Part shown: piece after piece, positions 18,539-28,611 of the stretch
Numbering within the stretch: position 1 is the first letter of the stretch
Layout of the letters: every line of letters begins with the position of its first letter
DNA from: JAUIKM01 sp964445695
GTDB lineage: Bacteria > Bacteroidota > Ignavibacteria > Kapaibacteriales > UBA7675
Reading direction: 5' to 3'
DNA length: 64,000 bases
Assembly: GCA_964445695.1 (NCBI GenBank)
Contig: CAYULF010000004.1
Span: forward strand, 62,001-126,000
Made by a program: the position numbers and the translations under genes
The notes under the pieces: model-generated
The model's input: only the letters and a program-made list of their open reading frames with translations
Told to the model about the DNA's origin: nothing
The model's database searches: none

Positions 18539-18562
18539 AACCGGGGCATGTGCCCCGGTTGC
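18539..18562 (+). terminator. Intrinsic terminator after the protease gene
   Basis: Perfect 10-bp stem AACCGGGGCA/TGCCCCGGTT with a 2-base centre, 22 bp after the protease stop. The downstream T-run is weak (GCATTT). It sits 23 bp before the next ATG, so it may also act as a leader hairpin. Confidence 0.6.
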
Positions 18563-18584
18563 ATTTCACCTCGAAATTGCGACC

Positions 18585-19892
18585 ATGAAAAGTTTCTCTC
18601 TTATCCTCGCTTTTCTTCTGTTACTCCCGAATACCGCACTTTTGGCATTTGATCAGGATTTCTGGATCAACACAACTGAATCCGACGAAATCGACATGCT
18701 GTTTGTCACGAACATCGCCGCCGCACCCTGCGGGAAACTGTTTGCGGGAACCGCGCGGGGTTTCTGGCAAAGCGACGATCGCGGAGAGACATGGACGCAG
18801 ATTCCGATTTCCGATCGCGGCATCATAACAGGCGCTCAGGTTTTACGCGACGGCACAATCGTGGCGGGCGGACGCGACTCACTCCACTTTTCTTCCGACT
18901 GCGGCGAGAACTGGACGACCTATACACACCTTCAGCATGACATAGCAAGGATAGACTACTATCGGTTCGTGGAAAAACTTGACGGAACCTTGTACGCTGC
19001 GATGAATCGAGGGTACAAAGGACAATTTTGGCCGGTAGGCATCTGGGAATCTTTGGATCGTGGGCGGACGTGGAGTCTTGTCTGTGCCGAAACTGAGACA
19101 AGCAGCGAGAGCATGTGCATTGCACTCCATCCAAACGGCGACGTGTTCTGGGGTTCGTGGCGCTGGAAAGGTCTCTTTGTTCTGCGCGCCGAAACCGGCG
19201 AGTGCCACAACGTCAACACGCCGTTCGGAGGCAACCTGTGGGACCCGTTGTCGATGGCCATCAACTCAAGAGGGACCATCCTAGTCGGCACAAATCTTTC
19301 GCGAATTGCTGTCTTGCGATCTACGGACAAAGGTAGAAATTGGATAGAGTTCGATGGACGACCCGAAAACTACCCACGAGGCCAAATTTTGGCGATGATC
19401 GTAGACCGCTATGACAACTTCATCTGCTCTGCAGCCGGAACAATCTGGTATTCCAGCGACGAAGGCGATTCCTGGACAAATCTTTATCCCAACAATCCCG
19501 ACTTCGGCTTCTATTCGCTATGTGTCGACTCGCTGGGATACCTCTACGGCGGAACCAACAAAGGCGATATATACCGCACCAAAGAATCGATTTACACCGC
19601 GACAGGAATCAACACTTCCGAACCAGACAAACCTGAGTTTAACTTCTCACTGTCTCCAAACCCGACGACCGGCGACTTAACACTAAACTTCACACTTGAG
19701 ACTCAGGGACTTGTGACAGCTGAGCTGTTCGACATGCGCGGCGCGTTGGTTAAACAAGTCTTTCAGCACGAATTCCCACAGGGTTTGAACCGCGTGACGA
19801 ACAAGATGGATTTTGTTAAGGCAGGAGTGTATGTGCTGCGGTTGAATATTGGAACAAAGGTGATTGTTCGGCTGATAACGCTGGTACAATGA
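18585..19892 (+). CDS. Secreted Asp-box (BNR) beta-propeller protein with T9SS sorting domain
   Basis: 435 residues from ATG 18585, which starts a clean signal peptide (MKSFSLILAFLLLLPNTALL). At least five Asp-box motifs (SxDxGxxW): SDDRGETW, SSDCGENW, SLDRGRTW, STDKGRNW and SSDEGDSW. These mark a sialidase-like or photosystem-stability-factor-like propeller, but the catalytic arginine triad and other sialidase residues are not evident, so enzymatic activity is not claimed. The C-terminal ~80 residues are a T9SS type A domain (FSLSPNPTTGDLTLNF through KAGVYVLRLN). It follows the protease gene in the same direction. Confidence 0.83.
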   Translation: MKSFSLILAFLLLLPNTALLAFDQDFWINTTESDEIDMLFVTNIAAAPCGKLFAGTARGFWQSDDRGETWTQIPISDRGIITGAQVLRDGTIVAGGRDSLHFSSDCGENWTTYTHLQHDIARIDYYRFVEKLDGTLYAAMNRGYKGQFWPVGIWESLDRGRTWSLVCAETETSSESMCIALHPNGDVFWGSWRWKGLFVLRAETGECHNVNTPFGGNLWDPLSMAINSRGTILVGTNLSRIAVLRSTDKGRNWIEFDGRPENYPRGQILAMIVDRYDNFICSAAGTIWYSSDEGDSWTNLYPNNPDFGFYSLCVDSLGYLYGGTNKGDIYRTKESIYTATGINTSEPDKPEFNFSLSPNPTTGDLTLNFTLETQGLVTAELFDMRGALVKQVFQHEFPQGLNRVTNKMDFVKAGVYVLRLNIGTKVIVRLITLVQ

Positions 19893-19996
19893 CGGGGACC
19901 ACGTCCGCGAAAGTGCAGCCAGGCACGTAACAATCTATGCTCAGTCGACATGGAAATACCCACTGCATCGGCAGCGATAGGTCTGCCCAATAAATT

Positions 19997-20521
19997 TCAC
20001 TCCCCCCTCTCATACTCCCCAACAATAAACTCCACTCCCGCCAGCGGCAGCATCCGCACATCCACGCGCGCTTTAAACTCATCGCCTTCCTGCAGGCCGG
20101 GCAGTTTCCAGCTCACAGTCATCGGGAGGTCCGCCGAAGCTTCAAGTGAGCGACTAAACCGCACAGTCACAGTGTCTCCAGTCTCTAAGTCCGCCGCCGC
20201 GCCCACAGTACACCTCGCAGTTAAAATCAACACAGTCGCCCGGCACGGTGCATAAGCGCACGGGTCCATGCGGTTGGAGCTCCGCCCGGACGCCGTATCC
20301 ACCGTTAAAATCCGGCCGCGGATCATGCAGTAATGCAGTTCCATGTTCTGCGGCGCGCCGCCCGTCTCGGGACTGCCGGGCGCCTCGTAGATGGTCGGTT
20401 TTAATTCTTCCTGCTCGTTTGTTTGCCCCGCGCCGGACGCACAGGACGCCACCGCCAACACAGCTGCGCCGCACAGCGTGACGAACAAAAAAAGGCTGTT
20501 TAAAAGGTGTTTAATTGTCAT
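19997..20521 (-). CDS. Small lipoprotein, unknown function
   Basis: 174 residues from ATG 20521. The signal sequence ends in a lipobox (AVASC). The mature part contains a beta-rich domain with four cysteines (HYCMIRG, DPCAYAPCRATV, ARCTVG), perhaps in disulfides, and resembles no family I can name. The start codon overlaps the end of the upstream outer-membrane protein gene by 11 bp, implying translational coupling and a role with that protein at the outer membrane. Confidence 0.75.
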   Translation of the reverse strand: MTIKHLLNSLFLFVTLCGAAVLAVASCASGAGQTNEQEELKPTIYEAPGSPETGGAPQNMELHYCMIRGRILTVDTASGRSSNRMDPCAYAPCRATVLILTARCTVGAAADLETGDTVTVRFSRSLEASADLPMTVSWKLPGLQEGDEFKARVDVRMLPLAGVEFIVGEYERGE

Positions 20522-22100
20522 CGCCGTTGTCGTCGTTTTGCTCCGGCTGCGACTCACCGCCACCGCCCAGCCCGATCGTGATGCTGATGTAGGGAAACAC
20601 GTAGGACGTCGCTTCCGTTTTGCCGCCAACCTCCGCAAAAGTCCAGCGGTAGTGCAGGCCCAGACGCAAATAATCGCCCAGCTTGCGCGCCACCACGGCG
20701 TTGATGACCGAGCGCTCGTCCAGCTTGAAAGCGTCGCCGACGTCCTGAATATAATTGCGGTCGTAGCGCGCGCCGATCAGAAAGTCGGGCAGCAAATTAT
20801 CCCCTCGCGCTTCGATATGCAGCGTCGCGCCGTTGGTAACCGTCGCCGTCGTGCCGGGAATTTCAAACGTGCGTTTAACATCGGGAATCTGCAGACTGCC
20901 GCCCACCAGCAGTTTGCCGAAGATATTGCCGTAAAGCGCGCCGAACCAACCCAGATTGTCTTCCGAACTTAACAGTTTGCGAGTCGGGTGCGTGCCGATA
21001 TCTATCGTGTCGCCCGACTCCTGAATGCTGCGGATGCCGCTGAATTTGTTGGCCGAATACACCGGATCAAAATACGAGCCGCTGAAATACGGCCCGAACC
21101 AGCGACGCTCCAACTTGGCCGAGAGCGTCAGGAAACTACCCGGCACCTGCAAAACCATATTAACACCGACCGCCGTACCCGATCCCGGCTCAAATTCCTC
21201 CGTGCCGTCGTCCGCAAACACATATGCATCCAGAACGCTGTCGCGCTCGCTGATTGACAAGGTCGACCAGGCTACGTATGGCGTCAATGTTAACAAACTC
21301 GTCAGGCCGATCGGCAGCGCGCCGTCGACACCCCAGGCCGTAATTGAACTGCCGGCGGGCGTGGCGAAGTCGCCGTTGTCCTGCACAATCGGCAGGCCCA
21401 GTTCGATGTTTTTCAGAATAGGAATCTCGCTGTCCAGCAGCACCAGCGGGCGCACATAAGGCCGCACACCCATCACCGCCGGATCGCTGAAGTCGCCAAA
21501 CACACCTTCAACGCCGTAGCCGTCCTCCGAATGCACGTCGAACGACACACCAATGGCGCGGCGCTCGAAGCTGGCCGAATTGTTGTAGCGGTACATAATA
21601 AATCCGGAGCCGAGGCTCACAGCGTTTAAGTCGCCTACGCGGATGTAAAGCGGGTGAACGCGTTTGTGACCGTAGCGCAGATAACGAATAAATCGCAGGA
21701 TGCCCGCGCCGTCCTCGTACTCGTTCGTACGCAGCGAGCCGTCGTCAAGACCGTACACAATCGGAATGTCGAGGCCGACGCCGAACTTGCCGAAAGTCAA
21801 CTCGGGCTGCAAACGCAGCATCAGGTAGGTCTCGTCGTCGATAAACGCCAGACCGAAGGAACCGGAAAAATAATTCGGATCAAGCGTGTTTAATCCAAGC
21901 GTGCCGAGCATACTCAGGTCGTTCTGGCCGTCGGCAAAACGCAGACCGATATCCCCGTTGGCCTCGTAGTCGATCGGCTCAAAATCTTCAAGCCCCGCAC
22001 CTTCGACTGCGCCGCTCTCCTCCTGCGCATGCAGGTTGACTATCACACAAAACGAGCTTAAACAAACAAGCAGCAGTGACCAGCCTGTACGTAGCAACAT
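20511..22100 (-). CDS. Outer-membrane beta-barrel protein (porin-like)
   Basis: 529 residues from ATG 22100. Signal peptide about 1-26 ending in LHA. The rest is rich in alternating aromatic/polar strands (GDIGLRFADGQNDLSML, YLMLRLQPELTFGKFGVGLDIPIVYG, LRLGLHYRWTF), typical of a large beta-barrel. A conserved-looking RVGDLNAVSLGSGFIMYRYNN segment is seen in many uncharacterised Bacteroidota/Ignavibacteria barrels. The C-terminus is an acidic Asn/Asp tail rather than the usual aromatic residue. Transcribed with the lipoprotein downstream and 104 bp after the Ig-repeat gene. Confidence 0.75.
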   Translation of the reverse strand: MLLRTGWSLLLVCLSSFCVIVNLHAQEESGAVEGAGLEDFEPIDYEANGDIGLRFADGQNDLSMLGTLGLNTLDPNYFSGSFGLAFIDDETYLMLRLQPELTFGKFGVGLDIPIVYGLDDGSLRTNEYEDGAGILRFIRYLRYGHKRVHPLYIRVGDLNAVSLGSGFIMYRYNNSASFERRAIGVSFDVHSEDGYGVEGVFGDFSDPAVMGVRPYVRPLVLLDSEIPILKNIELGLPIVQDNGDFATPAGSSITAWGVDGALPIGLTSLLTLTPYVAWSTLSISERDSVLDAYVFADDGTEEFEPGSGTAVGVNMVLQVPGSFLTLSAKLERRWFGPYFSGSYFDPVYSANKFSGIRSIQESGDTIDIGTHPTRKLLSSEDNLGWFGALYGNIFGKLLVGGSLQIPDVKRTFEIPGTTATVTNGATLHIEARGDNLLPDFLIGARYDRNYIQDVGDAFKLDERSVINAVVARKLGDYLRLGLHYRWTFAEVGGKTEATSYVFPYISITIGLGGGGESQPEQNDDNGDDN

Positions 22101-22204
22101 AGTTAATCCCGGTTGTTGTCGATTGCAGCCGCCGGACCGTCCCCGCGCCGCAACGCGGGAATGGCCGTTTTTCACATTCCTGGACACAACGCGTACCGCC
22201 GCGT

Positions 22205-25200
22205 TTACTGCCCGCGAACAATACTGCGCACAACGCTCCAGTCCCCGGACCGAAGCTGAACGTAATACACGCCGGGAACAAGACCGGAACAGTCGAGTTG
22301 AAGCGACTGCGGGCCGGCCGGAAGATGCAGGATCATTGTTTCACCGTTGCGACGTCCGAGAGCGTCCAGTATGCGGACCTCTACCGTCATCGGCCTGTCC
22401 AGCTCCAGCGGCAGCCCCGCCATGTCTGTCACCGGGTTGGGACGCGGCAGACCGATCGTCACACCTTCGATGTTAACAACCTCGTCGATGCCGACAATCG
22501 TCACACTGACAACCGCGGGATCCGAGGTCGCCGCATCACATTCGCCGGTGACGCGCACCGAGTATTCGCCTTCGTCTTCTTCGTCGGGAAAGACCTTGGT
22601 GTAGGTCGATTGCACGGCGCCGGGAATTTCCTCGCCGTCTTTAAACCACTGATACGTCAGTTCGCCGGAGCCCTCCGCTTCGACGCTGAGCGTAAACTCG
22701 GATTCATTGTTCGTCTGCACATCGGCCGGACCGACCAGGATACGTGTCGCCGTTTTGAGGCTGACAGTAATTTCATCTGACTCGGTCGCGCCGCAGCGGT
22801 TGCGCACGATACAGCGATACACGCCTGCCGCCGCTTCGTCCAGGTTGTTTAACTGCAACTGTGAATCCGTCGCACCGGCAATCGGCTCTTCGTTGAACAT
22901 CCATTGGTAACGCAGCTCCTCGCCTTCCGCGCCGACTTCGAGCACGCGCGATTCACCCGCGCAGACTTCAACGTCGGGCGAAGTATTTAACACTTCCGGC
23001 GCGGCGACAATTACCAGCGCGGCGTTGTCACTGAAGGTCGTGGCGCCGCCCGGCTGCACCGTAATCTGCACGTTATAGTCGCTGGCGGCCGTGTTTTCAC
23101 CGGTCGGATTGATGATCAGTTCGCTGCTGTTAACACCGCTGTATGCGCCGCCGTTTGACAGTTCATCCTCGCCGCGTCGCCACTGATACTCCAGCGTTGT
23201 GCCGGTGATGGTCGAGATTGCCTGAACGCGAAAACTGACGGACTCTCCGGCACAGCTCTCTGTCTGCGCCGGCTGACCGAGAATTTCAATGCCGGGTACG
23301 TCCACGTTGACGGCGGCAAATTGCGAGCTGTCGCGGCCGCACTGCCCGTCAATGACGAGCTGGTAGCGCGCCCCGACGTCTTCCGGCTGCACGTTGTCGA
23401 TAATCAAGGTGTGCGATTTGACGCCGCTGATTCGCTCCGTCGTTATCATCGGCACTCCGTTGCGATGCCAGGAATAGTTGACGTCCGGCGGCACAACTTC
23501 AACCGATAGCTGAACAGTCTCGCCGACAAGCGCCCGAACGGAAAATGGCTGGCGCGTAACGCGCGGAATTGCCACTACGTTCATGCGCGCGGCGCGTGTG
23601 TACACGCGCTCCGCACTGCAGCTGTTGACAAAACTGGCGCGGTAAAGCTGGCCATGCTGGTTCAATCGAACATTGGCAAGCTCGTATATATTGCCGTCGG
23701 CGGCAGGCAGTTTCAACCAGGTCTCGCCGTCGTCCGCGCTCAGCTCCCACTGCAGCGTTGCTGCGGGACGTGCGTCCGCGCCGGCCGAGAACAGCGTCGA
23801 GCCGCCCTGACAAACCGTGACATCTTCAGGCTCGGTTGTAATCCGCGGCGCGAAGTTGACATTCAGCGTCGCCGCCTGCGTCGCCACGGCTTCGCCGCAT
23901 GAATTGTCGTAGACTGCGCGGTAGCGAGCGCCGTGCAGGTCCAGCCCGGCCTGATCGATTTTCAGCGTCGGTCCGCGGTAAGCCAGTTCTTCCCAATTGT
24001 CTTCGCCTGCTTTGCGACGCTGCCAACGCGCCATAACGGCCGGACGCGTTTTCGCTTCCGCGGTAAACGCCGTCGGCTGGTTTTCACAGACCGTTACGTC
24101 TTTTGGTTGCAGCAGGATGTCCGGCACGTGGTTAACAACGATGCGCGCGTCCCGCGAACGCACCTCGCCGACGCAGGCCTCCTGGCGCAGGATCAGGCGG
24201 TAGCGATACTGGCTCATCGTGCGGTCCACGTCGGAACCGGAAATGCTCAGTCCCGTCGCGCCGGCAATGTTCTCCCAGCTCAGACCGCCGTCGGTCGAAC
24301 GTTCCCACTGCAGTTCGGGCGCGGGCGAACCAGTGACTTCAGCGCTGAAGCTGAAATCGCCGCCTTCACAAAGCACCACGACTTCCTCCGGTTGTAGCGT
24401 CACTCTCGCGGGATCGTCGACATGCAGGCGCGCTTCAGGTGAAAATATCGTGCCGCATTCGTTAACTGCCATCACGCGAAATCGGCGACCGCTGTCGGCG
24501 AAACGCACGTCGCCGAAGCGATAAGAAGCTTCCGTTTGACCGGCAATATCTACCCAGGCGTCGTTGACGTATTCCTGCCATTGCAGCGCCGGCTGCGGCA
24601 CGCCGTTAACCTGCACGTTAAAGATGGCGTTGTCGCCGGTACAGCGGTCCAGATCTACCGGCGGCGCCAACACGCGCGGCGTTTGTTTAACGGTCATGAG
24701 CATCGCGGCAGAAGTATCGCGGCCGCAGAAATTTTGCACAATGGCGCGGTAGCGCGTGCCGTCCTCGTCCAGTTTGCGATTCGGCAGGCGCAGCTCGGTC
24801 GACGTCTCTTCCAGATTCGTCCAGTCCTGCCCCGTCGCCTGTTTCTGCCACGTGATCTGCGGCAGCGGTTGACCGTCGATTTCCACGCTGAAAACCGCTT
24901 CGGCGTTTTCCGGAATACAGAGCGCCTGCTCGCCCGAGGACGACAGGATGTCCGCAGCTTTCCCAAGCGTTAATACGGGGCTGAGCGAAGCCAGTGTGCC
25001 GTCCGCCGCGTCGATCACAGCAATGCGGTAATTGCCGCCCGCCAGATCCGGCAACGACCAGTTGTATGGCGTCTGCGCCGCCGGCCGGTTGTTGACGATC
25101 GAAGTCGCAGCGCCGCCCGCGGCGGGACGCAGCTCGATGTTGACCGCACGCACGTGCAGGAACTGCCAGGAAATTGCAATCTGATCGCCGAAACAATATT

Positions 25201-26293
25201 GTCCGGCTTCCGCCGGCGCGCTTAAACTGAGCGTGGAAACGGGCGCGGCTGCATTCGTTGTTGCATTCGCGCTGATGTCGTCTTCAATTGACCAGGGATC
25301 GACCGGTCGGCGGCGCTTCCAGACGGAGGCATTGACGCCGTTCGCCCAGGCGAGGGCCAGCTTGCGGAAACCGACTGTTGTTTTAAGATCGCGCACGCGC
25401 ACTGTGGCAATTTTTGTCGTACCGGGTGCGCGCGTCACCTTTTCCAGTTTGGAATCGAGTTCGGCCTGGCCGGCGGTAGCCGGCGCGTCCAGCTTGAGTT
25501 TGAGCAGACCGTTGACAAAACTCGGCGTGACGGTATATCCGCTCAGTTTGCTGCCGCCGACTTCAACAACTTCGGCCGTGGGACTGTCGAACTGCGCCGC
25601 ATTCAGCTGTATGTTAACATCGCTGTCGGACAGGTAAAAGTCCGGTCCGTCGGTCTGGCTCAATTCAACATCAACCAGAACGTCGTTGCCCTGCAGACGC
25701 GGGTTGACAATGTTAACATTGAATATCGGCGCAAGCGGAAAAGCCGGCGTTTCAATGAAGGTCACGTCGACTTCACCGGACTGATAGGGCGACTCGTCGT
25801 CGTAGCTGTTGATATTGGTAAAAAAGGGGAACGTCGTGCGGAGATCGAGGCCCGAATACCCACTGAAATTTGTTAAGGTTTCGATCTTCAGGCTGCCCAG
25901 CAGCGTGCCGTTGCCCTGGTCGGAAATCAGAGCTATACGACTCTGAAAGCGCGAGAGCGACCAGCTGGAGCGCGGCTCCGAAGCAAAGACGTCCACCGCA
26001 ATCGTATTGTCCGCCAGCACCGTCGTGGTATAGGAATAGCGGTCGGTCAGCAGCCCGGCGCCGGGCGTAAAACTGACCTTCATGTTGCTGAACTTCTTGT
26101 GATTGATCTCAAACGTATAATTGCAGTCGGAAAGATACAGCGGGTCGTCGCCCGTGCTTTTCAGGTAAACATCGACCGTCAGAACGTCGTTGTTGAGCTG
26201 TTGATTCAGCAGTCGCATTTCGCCTTCAAATGCTGCAAAAAGAGGCGAAGCTGCGAACAGAACTATCAGGATCGCACAAAGTTTATTGAGCAT
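22205..26293 (-). CDS. Large secreted Ig-like repeat protein with T9SS sorting domain
   Basis: 1362 residues with a signal peptide (about 1-20). Two N-terminal cohesin-like/adhesin beta domains (about 20-175 and 185-330) share a block: DPLYLSDCNYTFEINHKKF against DFYLSDSDVNIQLNAAQF. Then about nine Ig-like repeats of 85-95 residues (about 355-1265), with recurring elements ITWQKQATGQDW, LQWQEYVNDAW, YRAIVQNFCGRDTSAA and YRAVYDNSCGEAVA; each carries a core Trp and a Cys near the end. The T9SS type A domain is about 1285-1362 (GLPRPNPVTDMAGLPLELD to GVYYVQLRSG). Probably a surface adhesin or structural protein. Confidence 0.85.
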   Translation of the reverse strand: MLNKLCAILIVLFAASPLFAAFEGEMRLLNQQLNNDVLTVDVYLKSTGDDPLYLSDCNYTFEINHKKFSNMKVSFTPGAGLLTDRYSYTTTVLADNTIAVDVFASEPRSSWSLSRFQSRIALISDQGNGTLLGSLKIETLTNFSGYSGLDLRTTFPFFTNINSYDDESPYQSGEVDVTFIETPAFPLAPIFNVNIVNPRLQGNDVLVDVELSQTDGPDFYLSDSDVNIQLNAAQFDSPTAEVVEVGGSKLSGYTVTPSFVNGLLKLKLDAPATAGQAELDSKLEKVTRAPGTTKIATVRVRDLKTTVGFRKLALAWANGVNASVWKRRRPVDPWSIEDDISANATTNAAAPVSTLSLSAPAEAGQYCFGDQIAISWQFLHVRAVNIELRPAAGGAATSIVNNRPAAQTPYNWSLPDLAGGNYRIAVIDAADGTLASLSPVLTLGKAADILSSSGEQALCIPENAEAVFSVEIDGQPLPQITWQKQATGQDWTNLEETSTELRLPNRKLDEDGTRYRAIVQNFCGRDTSAAMLMTVKQTPRVLAPPVDLDRCTGDNAIFNVQVNGVPQPALQWQEYVNDAWVDIAGQTEASYRFGDVRFADSGRRFRVMAVNECGTIFSPEARLHVDDPARVTLQPEEVVVLCEGGDFSFSAEVTGSPAPELQWERSTDGGLSWENIAGATGLSISGSDVDRTMSQYRYRLILRQEACVGEVRSRDARIVVNHVPDILLQPKDVTVCENQPTAFTAEAKTRPAVMARWQRRKAGEDNWEELAYRGPTLKIDQAGLDLHGARYRAVYDNSCGEAVATQAATLNVNFAPRITTEPEDVTVCQGGSTLFSAGADARPAATLQWELSADDGETWLKLPAADGNIYELANVRLNQHGQLYRASFVNSCSAERVYTRAARMNVVAIPRVTRQPFSVRALVGETVQLSVEVVPPDVNYSWHRNGVPMITTERISGVKSHTLIIDNVQPEDVGARYQLVIDGQCGRDSSQFAAVNVDVPGIEILGQPAQTESCAGESVSFRVQAISTITGTTLEYQWRRGEDELSNGGAYSGVNSSELIINPTGENTAASDYNVQITVQPGGATTFSDNAALVIVAAPEVLNTSPDVEVCAGESRVLEVGAEGEELRYQWMFNEEPIAGATDSQLQLNNLDEAAAGVYRCIVRNRCGATESDEITVSLKTATRILVGPADVQTNNESEFTLSVEAEGSGELTYQWFKDGEEIPGAVQSTYTKVFPDEEDEGEYSVRVTGECDAATSDPAVVSVTIVGIDEVVNIEGVTIGLPRPNPVTDMAGLPLELDRPMTVEVRILDALGRRNGETMILHLPAGPQSLQLDCSGLVPGVYYVQLRSGDWSVVRSIVRGQ

Positions 26294-26454
26294 GGGATAT
26301 CATCGGAGAGTGTTTGTTGAAATCGACGGCATCTGCACTGATGTAACCTTCCCCGCGCAGGCGCCGCCCCGCATTAACACGTTTCCGCCGGAAATGGGGA
26401 TAAATTTACCAAAAAGAACGCGCAATGCCCCATTTTCGGCATCGCAACGGCCGA

Positions 26455-28413
26455 CTACTGAAAGCGTTTTTCCAGCTCGCGCAGCGTCAGCTCAATTTTT
26501 GTCCGGCGTCCATTCGGCCCCAATGCGGGACTGCCGCACTGGTCAAGATCGCGCAGCAGAGCTCGCATTTCCTCGGTCTTCAGCACATCGCCAGGTTTAA
26601 CCGCACAGCGCCGGGCATAGGCCGCCGCAATTTTTCGTCGCCGGTCGGCCGGATCGCGTTCGGGCGCTTCGCTCAGCTGGTCAAGGATGTCGCGCAGGGC
26701 CTGTTCTTCCTCGCCGATTCGCAGGTCCTGCGGTATCGCCTTTATGGTCAGCCGGTCGGCTTTCTGTTCGCCGATCTCAAAACTGAATCCAAGCGCACGC
26801 ACCTCAACCTCTACGGAACGCAGCATCGCCAGGTCGGACTCGCTCAGTGGCATGGTCACCGCAAACAGCAATTCCTGCATCGCCGCAGCCCGGGTCTGCG
26901 TCTCTTTTTTCTTGTTTGTCGGCGCGGCAGAATCGGCTGCGTCGCCGGGTGCGTCACCGAGCGCGGCCAACGCGCGTTCGTAGAGCACGCGTTCATGCGC
27001 AGTGCGCTGATCCACTATTTCAATGCCGCCCGCAGCGGCGCTGACGATAAACCGACGATGCAGCTGGAAAACAAAGGGTGCGGCGCTCTCGCCGCCAAAC
27101 GCAAGCGCATCTGTCCGCCGCTCCTGCGGCGCTTCGCCTCCGAACAATCCGCGGTCGCCGGCCGTAGGGCGACGTTCGTCAAAACCGCCGAACTCACGTG
27201 CGCCGGAAAAGGCTGAGCCGCCCGAGAATCCGCCGGTGCCGCCCGACCAGTTTGTCGCGCCGCCACGTTCGCCGTCATTGAAGCGACGACTCGGCTCGTA
27301 GAGTTCGCCCGTCACGCGGTTGACCAGCGCCGCTCCCGGCCGGTCGCTGAAACCGACGCGTTCAAAGGGCGCGCGCACGTCCGGCGGCAGAGGTCCGGCA
27401 TCCATCGTCGGCACGATGTCGCGCGTGCGCAAGCCCGCCGCCACGGCGTCCAGCACGGCGTTGTAGACCAGGCGATCCTGATCGAATTTGACTTCCTGCT
27501 TGCGCGGATGAACGTTCACGTCCACGCGCTGCGGGTCCACCGTCAGGTACAGTACAAAAACCGGGAACTGTTGTTTGTCGAGAATATGCTCAAAGGCCGT
27601 CAGCACCGCGTGTGAAAGCTGGCGGCTGACGATGATGCGGCGATTGAGGAAAAAGTGCTGATCCGCACGCGACTTGCGCGCCAGAGAGGGCGGCCCCACA
27701 AAACCGTGGATGCGCAGCAGGTCGCTGTTGTACGCTATCGGGATCATCGACTCGGCGCTGTCCGCACCCAGCAGAGTCGCCACGCGCTCCGCTTCGGTGG
27801 ACGCCTCCAGCGTCATGATGGCGCGGTCGTCGTCGTACAGCGAAAACTGCACGTCCGGATTGCCGAGCGCAAATTTGAGCATCGTGTCGTGAATGTGCTT
27901 GAATTCGGTCAGGTTCGTGCGCAGGAATTTGCGGCGCGCGGGCACATTGTAAAAGAGGTTGCGAACGGTCACCTGCGTGCCGACGGAAACGGCGTCGGGC
28001 TTGATTTCCGGCGCGCTGCTCGGGCGCATGACAAGCCGGCGGCCGTGCGACTCTTCGGCGCGGCGCGAGCGTATTTCAAGATCGGCGACGGCCGCGATGG
28101 CCGCCAGCGCTTCGCCGCGGAAACCGAGCGTGCGAATGTTGTGCAGATCGGCGGACTCGCGGAGTTTGCTCGTGGCGTGGCGCAGCACGGCGCGCTCCAG
28201 GTCGCCGCCGCGCATGCCGCGGCCGTCGTCGCGCACCATGATCATGTCCTTGCCGGCGGCGCGCACGTGCACGGCGATGCTCGTTGCACCGGCATCGAGC
28301 GAGTTCTCAACCAGCTCCTTGACGATGGATTCGGGTCGTTCGACCACCTCGCCCGCCGCAATCTGGTTGGCGATGTGGTCCGGCAGAATCTCTATTTCGT
28401 GGGTATTGTCCAT
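26455..28413 (-). CDS. mutL: DNA mismatch repair protein MutL
   Basis: 652 residues. The N-terminal GHKL ATPase motifs are intact: IANQIAAGEVVERPESIVKE (motif I), VRDDGRGM (motif II), RHATSKL and TLGFRGEALAAIAAV (motif III), then the transducer domain with FVNRR-like FFLNRRIIVS and DVNVHPRKQEVKF. A Gly/Ser/Arg-rich linker (about 355-455) leads to the C-terminal dimerisation domain (about 460-652). I do not see the endonuclease motif DQHA(X)2E(X)4E; the equivalent site reads IVDQRTAHERVLYE, which partly matches (DQ-x-AHE), so nicking activity is uncertain. No mutS nearby. Confidence 0.95.
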   Translation of the reverse strand: MDNTHEIEILPDHIANQIAAGEVVERPESIVKELVENSLDAGATSIAVHVRAAGKDMIMVRDDGRGMRGGDLERAVLRHATSKLRESADLHNIRTLGFRGEALAAIAAVADLEIRSRRAEESHGRRLVMRPSSAPEIKPDAVSVGTQVTVRNLFYNVPARRKFLRTNLTEFKHIHDTMLKFALGNPDVQFSLYDDDRAIMTLEASTEAERVATLLGADSAESMIPIAYNSDLLRIHGFVGPPSLARKSRADQHFFLNRRIIVSRQLSHAVLTAFEHILDKQQFPVFVLYLTVDPQRVDVNVHPRKQEVKFDQDRLVYNAVLDAVAAGLRTRDIVPTMDAGPLPPDVRAPFERVGFSDRPGAALVNRVTGELYEPSRRFNDGERGGATNWSGGTGGFSGGSAFSGAREFGGFDERRPTAGDRGLFGGEAPQERRTDALAFGGESAAPFVFQLHRRFIVSAAAGGIEIVDQRTAHERVLYERALAALGDAPGDAADSAAPTNKKKETQTRAAAMQELLFAVTMPLSESDLAMLRSVEVEVRALGFSFEIGEQKADRLTIKAIPQDLRIGEEEQALRDILDQLSEAPERDPADRRRKIAAAYARRCAVKPGDVLKTEEMRALLRDLDQCGSPALGPNGRRTKIELTLRELEKRFQ

Positions 28414-28611
28414 GGACGATGATTCGCTTTGCTCTCTTGCCTGCGCCCCGCAGCCCTTTCTGTTTGCACCGCGCCGCGGGCGGGCGTATTATTGGCTGCG
28501 CCGCTACATAGTCGCCGTTTGCCGGTCACATAATTTTTTGGCGCATGCCACGTGATAATCAAGTGGAAACCAATTTCCAGCCGGGGCCGAAGCCCAACAA
28601 CGAGCCGCGCA

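Noticed and set aside
18585..19892. Calling the Asp-box protein a sialidase
   Set aside because: Asp-boxes occur in many propellers; the catalytic residues of sialidases were not seen.
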